Source: Candidatus Saccharicenans sp. (lineage in GTDB: Bacteria > Acidobacteriota > Aminicenantia > Aminicenantales > Saccharicenantaceae). From it: a stretch of 5,061 nt of DNA. The translations under genes were made by a program, and so were the position numbers. Under the pieces are notes generated by a model. It had not been told where the DNA came from, searched no databases, and was given only the letters and a program-made list of their open reading frames with translations. The stretch's first letter is position 1. The number at the start of each line of letters is the position of its first letter. Shown in pieces: positions 1-5,061 of this stretch. Location: NCBI GenBank assembly GCA_024653405.1, contig JANLGB010000172.1:1-5061 (forward strand), in the 5' to 3' direction.

Positions 1-294
1 CATTTTTCGATTTATGCCGTCCAGGACATCGGCCATGGTGAACAGTCCTTCTTCTTCATAAAACCTGGTTAAAAAGACCACTTCCAACAGCACATCGCCC
101 AGCTCCTCCCGGGCCGCTTCTGGCTGGTTGGCGCTGATGGCCTCGACTGCCTCGTAAACTTCTTCCAGGAAATAATTCAGGATATCTTCCCGGGTCCTGG
201 CCCTGTCCCAGGGACAACCTCCGGGCGAACGTAACCGGGCAATGACCTCCACCAGTTGCTGGAAGCGGGCCCCGGCCCGGGCTCGATTCTTCAT
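1..294 (-). CDS. mazG: MazG-family nucleoside triphosphate pyrophosphohydrolase, N-terminal part (runs off left edge)
   Basis: The 98 visible codons match the N-terminal catalytic domain of MazG, which hydrolyses NTPs/dNTPs to the monophosphate and pyrophosphate in the cytoplasm. The family hallmark GGCPWDR lies at residues 25-31. The metal-binding EExxE...ExxD signature is complete: E44, E45 and E48, then E64 and D67 in EELGD. The segment ends in the usual F-x-x-x-DV...I-x-x-KM stretch (residues 85-98), so the gene continues beyond base 1. The start is the ATG at 294-292, preceded by a strong GGAGG (304-300) with 5-nt spacing. It is transcribed divergently from the DUF1844-ribF-pyrR-pyrC-rnc cluster and shares the 114-bp region between them. 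Full-length MazG often has a second, tandem MazG domain; whether this one does cannot be seen. The family call is secure; the physiological substrate is not shown by the sequence. Confidence 0.93.
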   Translation of the reverse strand, partial: MKNRARAGARFQQLVEVIARLRSPGGCPWDRARTREDILNYFLEEVYEAVEAISANQPEAAREELGDVLLEVVFLTRFYEEEGLFTMADVLDGINRKM

Positions 295-306
295 TCTGCC
301 CTCCAC

Positions 307-335
307 TTGAATTCCAGCCACGGAATGGCTATGAT
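307..335 (+). promoter_or_regulatory. Candidate sigma70-type promoter for the DUF1844-ribF cluster
   Basis: TTGAAT at 307-312 (4/6 to TTGACA) is followed after exactly 17 bp by TATGAT at 330-335 (5/6 to TATAAT). Transcription would start near 342, about 65 nt before the first ATG at 409. It lies in the divergent intergenic region and points towards the cluster. The spacer contains an inverted repeat, AGCCA (316-320) and TGGCT (326-330), separated by 5 nt, so a repressor site overlapping the promoter is possible. The promoter call rests only on matches to the E. coli consensus; the organism's own consensus is unknown. Confidence 0.5.
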
Positions 336-345
336 TTAAGTCCGT

Positions 346-371
346 AAGTTACCTTAAAAGGTACTTTTTTT
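346..371 (+). repeat. Inverted repeat followed by a T7 tract in the mazG/DUF1844 intergenic region
   Basis: The arms AAGT(T)ACCTT (346-355, one bulged T) and AAGGTACTT (358-366) are complementary over 9 bp around a two-base AA centre, and a run of seven T covers 365-371. The core TACCTT-AA-AAGGTA (350-363) is a perfect 6-bp inverted repeat. As RNA on the plus strand this resembles a small, AU-rich intrinsic terminator placed almost at the predicted transcript start (about 342). As DNA it could be an operator. On the minus strand it lies between a possible mazG -35 (TTGAAA, 374-369) and a poor -10 (TAACTT, 351-346) with a 17-bp spacer. I cannot choose between these roles. Confidence 0.5.
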
Positions 372-376
372 CAACC

Positions 377-408
377 GGAGGTGGCCCCGGCCACGGCGGC
401 CAGGGCCG
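377..408 (+). promoter_or_regulatory. Structured leader: distant Shine-Dalgarno followed by two small hairpins
   Basis: The only strong Shine-Dalgarno upstream of the DUF1844 start is GGAGG at 377-381, 27 nt from the ATG at 409, too far for normal use. Between them are two potential GC-rich hairpins. The first is GTGGC (381-385) with GCCAC (390-394), extendable inward by one further C-G pair. The second is CGGC (397-400) with GCCG (405-408), loop CAGG, ending directly before the ATG. Folded, they would bring the GGAGG close to the start codon. A weak AGGG (402-405) sits 3 nt from the ATG. The reading frame is open upstream to a TAA at 355-357 but has no ATG, GTG or TTG, so no earlier start uses the GGAGG. 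Confidence 0.4.
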
Positions 409-726
409 ATGAAGAACATGAATGATAAACCAAAAAACGGGCCGGAGTTCGACGAATCCGGGGAGTTCATGCCTCCCCTGGATTTCAGCTCCATTGTCTT
501 CCCGATTTATACCCAGGCTCTGATCAAGCTGGGCCTGCTGGAAGACCCCAGAACCAACCAGCTGGAGACCAACCTGGAATACGCTAAGAGACTCATTGAC
601 ATCCTGGACCTGCTTCGCGACCGAACCAAGGGCAACTTGGAAGCGGAAGAAGAAAATTTCCTGGAAGCCATCCTCTCCCAGCTCAAGCTTAATTACCTGA
701 AAAAGATCGACGCTATCAAGCTCTGA
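409..726 (+). CDS. DUF1844 domain-containing protein of unknown function
   Basis: This 105-residue protein fits the DUF1844 family: short, soluble, mostly helical proteins with no established activity. The N-terminal ~22 residues are polar and probably disordered. The first conserved block is DFSSIVFPIYTQAL...LGLLEDPRT (25-49), where other members have a similar 'F..f..SL..qAl..LG...dP' pattern. The second is NLEYAKRLIDILDLL (55-69) plus RDRTKGNL (70-77), the family's most recognisable stretch, followed by a final amphipathic helix to about residue 97. There is no signal peptide, membrane segment or catalytic motif. The gene ends 5 bp before ribF, so the two are probably co-transcribed. ATG 409 is used here; ATG 418 (residue 4) is an alternative because neither has a good nearby Shine-Dalgarno. 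The family assignment is from pattern recognition, and no function is claimed. Confidence 0.85.
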   Translation: MKNMNDKPKNGPEFDESGEFMPPLDFSSIVFPIYTQALIKLGLLEDPRTNQLETNLEYAKRLIDILDLLRDRTKGNLEAEEENFLEAILSQLKLNYLKKIDAIKL

Positions 727-731
727 GCTCG

Positions 732-1676
732 ATGAAAGTTTTTCGCCGCCTCTCAGCCCGGCTCAAAAAAGTCAGTCTGAATTCTGTGCTGGCCATTGGC
801 ATTTTTGACGGCTGCCACCTGGGGCACCAGAAGATACTGAAAAAACTGCTGACCAGGAGCCGGCGGCTCCAAGTGGCGGCTGGCCTGATGACCTTTTCTC
901 CCCACCCCGACCGGGTCCTAAACCGGAAAAAAATCAACCTGATCCAGACGCCCCGGCAGAAGCTGGCTTATCTTAAAAAATCTGGCCTGGACTATTGCCT
1001 GATCCTGTCTTTGGAGCGGGACCTGGCTTCTCTGTCGGGCGAGCAATTCGCCCGGGACATCCTTAAAGGTGCCCTGGGCCTCCAGGAAGTGGTCGTCGGC
1101 CAGAATTTCCGCTTTGGACATAACCGCCGCTGCGGGGTAAGGGAGCTAAGAGCTTTTGGCCGCCGCTATGGTTTCCGGGTTTCAATCATCAAACCTCTGC
1201 GGCAGGACGGACAGCAAATAAGCTCCAGCCTCATCAGGAGTTATCTCCAGCAGGGCCGGGTGGAATTGGCAGCCAGGCTGCTGGGTCGGCCTTATGAAAT
1301 ATCGGGTCGTATCATCCGGGGACGCGGTTTTGGCCGCAGCCTGGGTTTCCCGACCATCAACTTAGATACGGCCAATGAAATCCTGCCAGCGGGAGTCTTC
1401 CTGGCTCTGGTGCTGATCAACAACAAAATATATCCGGCAGTGGCCAATATCGGTTTCCGGCCGACTTTCGGCGGTGGCCAGCCCTCGGTCGAGGCTCACC
1501 TGCTGGATTTCTCCGGCCAGCTTTATGGACGCCGGGTCTCGCTGCGGCTGCTAAGAAAGCTGCGGTCTGAAAAAAAATTTCCTTCGCCGGAAGCTCTGCG
1601 GAAGCAGATTGGCCGAGATGTGGCCCGGGCCAGAAAGTATTTTCGGGCTGGGGTTCGGCCTCCCTGGATATCTTGA
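732..1676 (+). CDS. ribF: Bifunctional riboflavin kinase / FAD synthetase
   Basis: RibF converts riboflavin to FMN and then FAD using ATP, in the cytoplasm. The 314 residues match the usual family length, and both modules are visible. The N-terminal FMN adenylyltransferase domain (about 1-180) carries the nucleotidyltransferase signature GIFDGCHLGH (23-32), FSPHP (55-59), VGQNFRFGHNRRCG (122-135) and ISSSLIR (163-169). The C-terminal riboflavin kinase domain (about 185-305) carries GRPYEISG, GRGFGRSLGFPTINL (197-211, with the Mg/ATP-binding PTxN), NIGFRPTF (239-246), and E254 in VEAHLLDF at the position of the family's catalytic Glu. Substitutions in the signatures (Ile for the common Asn, Cys for Val, PTIN for PTAN) look conservative. 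The start is ATG 732, 5 bp after the DUF1844 stop, with only a weak upstream GAG, so translational coupling is plausible. No FMN riboswitch is present immediately upstream. The enzyme is probably functional in both steps. Confidence 0.96.
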   Translation: MKVFRRLSARLKKVSLNSVLAIGIFDGCHLGHQKILKKLLTRSRRLQVAAGLMTFSPHPDRVLNRKKINLIQTPRQKLAYLKKSGLDYCLILSLERDLASLSGEQFARDILKGALGLQEVVVGQNFRFGHNRRCGVRELRAFGRRYGFRVSIIKPLRQDGQQISSSLIRSYLQQGRVELAARLLGRPYEISGRIIRGRGFGRSLGFPTINLDTANEILPAGVFLALVLINNKIYPAVANIGFRPTFGGGQPSVEAHLLDFSGQLYGRRVSLRLLRKLRSEKKFPSPEALRKQIGRDVARARKYFRAGVRPPWIS

Positions 1677-1704
1677 CATTTGGGCAATTTTAGCTAAATA
1701 TAAG
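1673..1704 (+). promoter_or_regulatory. Possible internal promoter for pyrR-pyrC-rnc
   Basis: A perfect TTGACA (1673-1678) overlaps the ribF stop codon (TGA 1674-1676). Downstream is an AT-rich stretch with no ideal -10 at ideal distance: TAAATA (1695-1700) has a 16-bp spacer but only 3/6 matches, and TATAAG (1699-1704) has 5/6 matches but a 20-bp spacer. The remaining leader to the pyrR start is about 30 nt. It shows neither a terminator/antiterminator pair nor a recognisable PyrR-binding loop of the Bacillus type. The call is tentative because the spacing is imperfect. Confidence 0.35.
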
Positions 1705-1733
1705 TCTTTCAAATAATAACAGGCGAGGTAGTG

Positions 1734-2297
1734 ATGACCAAAAAAGTTAAAGCCCGGGTGATGGACAACGGGAAAATACGCCGAACGCTGGTGCGCATGG
1801 CCACCGAAATGGCTGAACGCAACCGCGACCTCAAGAAGATCGTCCTGGTTGGCATCAAAACCAGGGGCATCTACCTGGTCAAAAGAATTGCCGAGATTCT
1901 AAAGCAAACCGAGGGCCTGGATATTCCTTATTTCACCCTGGACATAACCCCCTACCGCGATGACCTGAAGTCATCCCAAAAAAAGAAAGCTGGCCAGGAG
2001 GAACCAATCAAGATTAAACTCGACGGCCGGGATGTCCTGCTGATAGATGATGTCCTTTTTACCGGCCGGACTATTAGGGCCGCCATGGAAGCTATTTTTG
2101 ACCTGGGCCGCCCCCGGACCATCCAGCTGGCAGTTCTGATAGACCGCGGTCACCGGGAGCTGCCCATCAGGCCCGATTATGTCGGCCGCCTTCTGCCCAC
2201 TTCCAGAAGGGAACGGGTTGAAGTTCGGCTGAAAGAAATTGATGGCATTGATGAAGTGCTGATCACTGAACCCCAGGTGAAGCTCAACCAGAAATAG
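1734..2297 (+). CDS. pyrR: PyrR: pyrimidine regulator / uracil phosphoribosyltransferase family protein
   Basis: PyrR proteins are type I phosphoribosyltransferases that make UMP from uracil and PRPP. In Bacillus they also bind pyr mRNA to attenuate transcription. The 187 residues contain the PRPP loop VLLIDDVLFTGRT (101-113), GIKTRG (40-45), LDITPYRDD (69-77), and the PyrR-specific C-terminal block LIDRGHRELPIRPDYVG...PTSRRERV (136-162). Residues 78-92 (Lys/Gln-rich) correspond to the flexible hood loop. I chose ATG 1734 over the adjacent in-frame GTG at 1731 because GAGG (1725-1728) is 5 nt from the ATG but only 2 nt from the GTG. It sits about 57 bp after ribF and 27 bp before pyrC, an expected pyrimidine partner. 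No PyrR-type attenuator is visible in the short leader, so whether it regulates or acts mainly in uracil salvage is open. Confidence 0.95.
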   Translation: MTKKVKARVMDNGKIRRTLVRMATEMAERNRDLKKIVLVGIKTRGIYLVKRIAEILKQTEGLDIPYFTLDITPYRDDLKSSQKKKAGQEEPIKIKLDGRDVLLIDDVLFTGRTIRAAMEAIFDLGRPRTIQLAVLIDRGHRELPIRPDYVGRLLPTSRRERVEVRLKEIDGIDEVLITEPQVKLNQK

Positions 2298-2312
2298 AAT
2301 AAAATTAGAGGC

Positions 2313-2327
2313 GGGAGAAAGCAGTTG
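2313..2327 (+). promoter_or_regulatory. Ribosome binding site fixing a TTG start for pyrC
   Basis: GGGAG at 2313-2317 is followed by a 7-nt spacer and TTG at 2325-2327. No in-frame ATG or GTG lies nearby upstream, and the protein from this TTG begins MKLLVKKGRVLDP, the usual dihydroorotase N-terminus. The site therefore supports TTG as the true initiator. The 27-bp gap from the pyrR stop shows no promoter or terminator. Confidence 0.75.
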
Positions 2328-3614
2328 AAGCTGCTGGTCAAGAAAGGCCGGGTGCTCGACCCCGGCCAGAAAATAGACGGCCGGTTCGACCTGTTGCTGG
2401 TGGATGGCCTGATCGCCGAAATCAAACCCGAGATAGAGACCGAGGTAGACCAGACCATTCAGGCCGAAGGTCTGCTGGTGGTCCCCGGCTTCATCGACCT
2501 CCATGTCCACCTGCGGGAACCTGGCTATGAGCATAAGGAAACCATTGCTAGTGGCAACCGGGCTGCGGCCCGGGGTGGCTTTACCACTGTTTGCTGCATG
2601 CCGAACACCAACCCGGTCGTCGATTCCCCGGCTGTTATCCATTTCATCCAGGAAAAAGCGGCCAGGGAAGCCCTAGTCAACGTTCTTCCAGTGGCCGCGG
2701 TCAGCCTGGGGCAAAAAGGCCAGGAACTGGCCCCCCTGGAGGAGCTCCAGGCCGCCGGGGCCGTGGCTTTTTCCGACGACGGGCAGCCAGTCTGGAACAG
2801 CGCCCTGATGAGACGGGCGATGGAAGAAGCCTCCCGGCTGGGAGTGCTGCTGGTAGACCACTGTGAAGAGAAATCTCTGGCTGCCGGAGGGGTAATCAAT
2901 GAAGGCCGAGTCTCCCGGGAGCTTGGCCTTCCGGGTATTCCGGCTGCGGCCGAAGAGGTCATGGTGGCCCGGGATATCATCCTGGCCCGGGATACCGGCT
3001 GGCCGGTTCACCTGGCCCATCTCAGCAGCGCCGGCTCGGTTGAGCTGCTGGCCTGGGCCAGAGCTTCTGGAATCCCGGTCTCAGCCGAAGTCACCCCTCA
3101 CCACCTGCTGCTGACCGAAGATTCGCTGCTGAGCCGGGACCCGGTTTACAAGGTCAACCCGCCGCTCAGAACCGAAGCCGACCGCCTGGCTCTGCTTAGA
3201 GCTTTGAAAGAAGGTTGGATTGAGGTTGTGGCCACCGACCATGCTCCCCACAGCGAGCAGGAAAAAAGCCAGGGCCTGGACAAGGCTCCATTCGGGATAA
3301 ACGGACTGGAAACGGCCGTGCCATCTCTCCTGGACAGGCTGGTCAGGACCGGTCAACTTCCGCTGGAACGGTTGATAGAAGCCTTAACCACCGCCCCGGC
3401 CAGGTTGCTGCGGCTTGAGGACAGGGGCCTGATTAAAGCCGGGGCCAGGGCTGACCTCACCCTGCTGGACCTTGAGGGCACTACCCTTATCACCCGGGAG
3501 ACCTTCCAGTCGAAAAGCTCCAACACCCCCTTTATGAATAGCCGCTTTCGGGGCAGCGTGGCCACGACCATCGTGGCCGGGCGGGTGGTTTATCCATTCA
3601 GCGAGAATAAATAG
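2325..3614 (+). CDS. pyrC: Dihydroorotase (class I)
   Basis: PyrC catalyses the reversible cyclisation of N-carbamoyl-L-aspartate to L-dihydroorotate, the third step of de novo pyrimidine synthesis. The 429-residue length and motifs fit the class I (Bacillus/Aquifex-like) amidohydrolase. The metal site appears intact: GFIDLHVHLREPG gives H60 and H62, FSDDG gives D151 (or D152), VDHCEE gives H179, HLAHLSS gives H232, and ATDHAPH gives D305 with H306 and H309. Substrate-contact segments MPNTNP (92-97) and KVNPPLR (276-282) are present, as is FGINGLET (323-330). The C-terminal beta-sandwich strand region (GARADLTLLD and VAGRVVY) is complete. This is therefore a catalytic PyrC rather than the metal-site-less PyrC-like partner found beside pyrB in some bacteria. 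It starts with TTG and lies between pyrR and rnc; pyrB is not adjacent. Confidence 0.96.
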   Translation: MKLLVKKGRVLDPGQKIDGRFDLLLVDGLIAEIKPEIETEVDQTIQAEGLLVVPGFIDLHVHLREPGYEHKETIASGNRAAARGGFTTVCCMPNTNPVVDSPAVIHFIQEKAAREALVNVLPVAAVSLGQKGQELAPLEELQAAGAVAFSDDGQPVWNSALMRRAMEEASRLGVLLVDHCEEKSLAAGGVINEGRVSRELGLPGIPAAAEEVMVARDIILARDTGWPVHLAHLSSAGSVELLAWARASGIPVSAEVTPHHLLLTEDSLLSRDPVYKVNPPLRTEADRLALLRALKEGWIEVVATDHAPHSEQEKSQGLDKAPFGINGLETAVPSLLDRLVRTGQLPLERLIEALTTAPARLLRLEDRGLIKAGARADLTLLDLEGTTLITRETFQSKSSNTPFMNSRFRGSVATTIVAGRVVYPFSENK

Positions 3615-3639
3615 AAAATAAAATAAGATTCAGGTATAA

Positions 3640-4428
3640 ATGGCAACCTTGAGCTTGGCCAACATAGAAAAGAAACTCAACTATCATTTCCAAAATCCCC
3701 AACTGTTGCAGCAGGCCCTGACCCACAGCTCCTACGCTTATGAGCACCTGGAAGCCAGGCTGAAGGATAACGAAATCCTGGAATTCCTGGGTGATTCGGT
3801 GGTGGGACTGGTGCTGGCCGATTATCTCCAACAGGTCTATCCCGGCCTGGGCGAAGGGCAGCTGTCGAAACTCAAGGCAGCCCTGGTCTCCACCAGCTCG
3901 CTCTCTGTCCTGGCCAGGAAACTGGGACTGGACAAAGCCATTCTGCTCGGTCGGGGCGAGGAAAAAAGCGGCGGCCGCCGGAAAAAAAGCATCCTGGCCG
4001 GGACCTTTGAGGCGCTGATGGGGGCGGTCTATCTCGACAGCAACTTCGACATCGCCCGCCAGGTGCTGCGGGGCCTGGTCAAAAAGTATTTTAAGAAGCT
4101 GCCGCGGGATAATTTCCTGATCAACAACTTCAAGTCAGCCTTGCAAGAATATTTAAGCCAGCAAAAATTGCCGGGCCCGGTCTACCGGACCATTACCGAG
4201 AGCGGGCCGGCCCACGAAAAGGTTTTCACGGTTGAGGTCTGCTCCGGGGCTGAAGTCCTGGCCCGAGCCAAAGGCCTGTCCAAGAAAAGCGCCGAACAGA
4301 AGGCCGCCCAGAAAGCCCTGAAAAAACTTTTCAAGAATAAATTCAAGGTCTTCAGCGAGGAAGCGTTCATCCTCAAACCGGAAAAAGAGGAAGAAGACCC
4401 GCCCGGCTCGCCAGAAAAGAGAAGCTGA
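3640..4428 (+). CDS. rnc: Ribonuclease III
   Basis: RNase III cleaves double-stranded RNA, including rRNA precursors and structured mRNAs, as a homodimer. The N-terminal RNase III domain (about 5-150) has the signature NEILEFLGDSV (44-54). E45, E48 and D52 correspond to E. coli E38, E41 and D45; E72 corresponds to E65. In the second metal motif, SILAGTFEALMGAVYLD (117-133), E124 matches E. coli E117, but G121 replaces the usual Asp (D114). The dsRNA-binding domain (about 163-231) begins FKSALQEYL and ends with the KxxAEQKAAQKALKKL helix (216-230). A charged tail of about 30 residues, rich in Glu/Lys/Pro, follows; the E. coli enzyme ends shortly after this helix. Start ATG 3640 has a modest AGG (3632-3634) 5 nt upstream. 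It follows pyrC by 25 bp, so it is likely the last gene of the transcript. It does not sit with lepB/era or acpP/fabF, which are common neighbours elsewhere. Confidence 0.95.
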   Translation: MATLSLANIEKKLNYHFQNPQLLQQALTHSSYAYEHLEARLKDNEILEFLGDSVVGLVLADYLQQVYPGLGEGQLSKLKAALVSTSSLSVLARKLGLDKAILLGRGEEKSGGRRKKSILAGTFEALMGAVYLDSNFDIARQVLRGLVKKYFKKLPRDNFLINNFKSALQEYLSQQKLPGPVYRTITESGPAHEKVFTVEVCSGAEVLARAKGLSKKSAEQKAAQKALKKLFKNKFKVFSEEAFILKPEKEEEDPPGSPEKRS

Positions 4429-4499
4429 GAAACTCTGCCCCGCCCCGGCAATTTAAGTAGGCCACAACCGATAAGAAGACAGATGCCAGTCTGAGACAT

Positions 4500-4528
4500 T
4501 TGATAGATTTGAGTTAATTGATAGATTT
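4500..4528. repeat. 11-bp direct repeat in the convergent intergenic region
   Basis: TTGATAGATTT occurs at 4500-4510 and again at 4518-4528, separated by the 7-bp GAGTTAA, giving an 18-bp period. It lies in an AT-richer patch of the 137-bp gap between the converging ends of rnc and the AI-2E-family gene. There is no neighbouring gene start to regulate, so an operator role is unlikely. It may be a local duplication or a remnant. The repeat itself is plain in the sequence. Confidence 0.7.
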
Positions 4529-4565
4529 CCCGGCTGGCCCCGAACCCGGTGATCAAACCCCTTTT

Positions 4566-5061
4566 CTACTTGCTCATCAGGACCGCCAGAAACTTCAGCG
4601 AGGGCACGTTCTCGAATATTATCTTGAACACGGCCAGGAGCGGAACAGCCAGGAACATCCCGGCCACACCCCACAGCCAGCCCCAGAAGATGAGAGAGAA
4701 AATGACCAGCAGCGGGCTGAGGTCGAGAGTCCGGCCCATGAGTTTGGGGTCGATGAAATTACCTATGACCGTCTGAATGATACCCAGCAAAAGCAGGACC
4801 CAGACCGGGGTCAGGGAATTGCCGAATTGAAAGAAAGCCATCAGCCCGGCTATCAAGGTGGCCACAATTGAACCGATGGACGGAATATAGTTCAGGACAA
4901 AGGCCAGGAAGCCGAGCAGCAGGGCGAAATCCACCCCAAAAATCACCAGCACCAGGACCGTCAGAGCCCCGGTCAGCAAGCTGGTCACCGTCTTGACCGC
5001 CAGGTATTTTTGAATCTGGCGGTTGATGCCGGCCACCATCCGGTTAAGATACAGGGCCCGG
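4566..5061 (-). CDS. AI-2E/PerM-family transporter, C-terminal part (runs off right edge)
   Basis: The visible 164 residues, ending at TAG (4568-4566), are the C-terminal half of an AI-2E/PerM (UPF0118) inner-membrane protein. The frame stays open to the window edge, so the ATG at 5039-5037 is probably an internal Met. Characteristic features in order are: an amphipathic Q-x-x-K-YLAVKT entry segment; a hydrophobic segment ending at FGVDFALLLGFLAFVLNYIP; the family motif NYIPSIGSIVAT; a further hydrophobic helix; then the block GNFIDPKLMGRTLDLSPL, followed by WGWLWGVAGMFLAVPLLAVFKI. About four to five membrane segments are visible. E. coli TqsA of this family exports autoinducer-2, but other members move different solutes or ions, so the substrate is unknown. 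The gene converges on rnc with a 137-bp gap and no clear terminator between them. Its promoter and N-terminus lie outside the window. Confidence 0.92.
   Translation of the reverse strand, partial: RALYLNRMVAGINRQIQKYLAVKTVTSLLTGALTVLVLVIFGVDFALLLGFLAFVLNYIPSIGSIVATLIAGLMAFFQFGNSLTPVWVLLLLGIIQTVIGNFIDPKLMGRTLDLSPLLVIFSLIFWGWLWGVAGMFLAVPLLAVFKIIFENVPSLKFLAVLMSK

Noticed and set aside
1971..2642. 223-codon open frame on the minus strand
   Set aside because: It lies antisense to pyrR and the start of pyrC, both with full family motifs. Its translation shows no domain pattern and looks like a by-product of GC-rich codon usage.
2525..3020. Long minus-strand open frames within pyrC
   Set aside because: They overlap the conserved dihydroorotase core in antisense, give low-complexity translations, and have no motif supporting a real gene.
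4436..4450. Possible rnc terminator hairpin (TGCC, 7-nt loop, GGCA)
   Set aside because: The stem is only 4 bp, and the following ATTTAAG is not a U tract, so it is too weak to call a terminator.
4182..4674. Minus-strand frames across the end of rnc and the convergent gap
   Set aside because: They overlap the RNase III dsRNA-binding domain, have no recognisable motif or supporting ribosome binding site, and the part in the gap has no conserved look.
4518..4871. 117-codon plus-strand open frame
   Set aside because: It is antisense to the clearly recognisable AI-2E-family membrane protein. Its Gln/Glu/His-rich translation is what the complement of hydrophobic codons tends to give.
1..5061. 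CRISPR array, transposon ends, tRNA, rRNA, toxin-antitoxin or phage module
   Set aside because: No repeat-spacer pattern, no recombinase or transposase motif and no RNA-gene signature was seen. MazG here is the pyrophosphohydrolase next to housekeeping genes, with no mazEF beside it.

Overview
This window looks like ordinary bacterial chromosome from a moderately GC-rich genome. It has no phage, transposon, CRISPR or tRNA/rRNA signature. All six complete or partial genes can be assigned to known families, although one family (DUF1844) has no defined function. The lineage cannot be fixed from sequence alone. PyrR and a short DUF1844 protein in a GC-rich, SD-using genome would fit an Acidobacteriota/Aminicenantes-type or Desulfobacterota-type bacterium, but this is a guess. 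I see no sign of a new multi-gene system; the points of interest are residue-level and regulatory.

Layout. The left edge (1-294, minus) is the N-terminal part of a MazG-type NTP pyrophosphohydrolase that runs off the window. A 114-bp divergent intergenic region follows. It carries a good sigma70-like promoter, two inverted repeats and a GC-rich leader. A plus-strand cluster then occupies 409-4428: DUF1844 protein, ribF (FMN/FAD synthesis), pyrR (PRPP-binding pyrimidine regulator/UPRTase), pyrC (dihydroorotase) and rnc (RNase III). Gaps are 5, about 57, 27 and 25 bp, so much or all of it could be one transcript, with a possible internal promoter before pyrR. A 137-bp convergent gap (4429-4565) holds an 11-bp direct repeat and no clear terminator. 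The right edge (4566-5061, minus) is the C-terminal half of an AI-2E/PerM-family membrane protein.

How the genes relate. The cluster groups nucleotide and cofactor functions: MazG clears NTPs, RibF uses ATP to make FMN and FAD, and PyrR and PyrC belong to pyrimidine synthesis. RNase III processes structured RNA. The pyrB gene that commonly sits between pyrR and pyrC is absent. Two details deserve a second look. RNase III has Gly where the family normally has a metal-binding Asp. The DUF1844 gene has its only strong Shine-Dalgarno sequence 27 nt from the start codon, with two potential hairpins in between.
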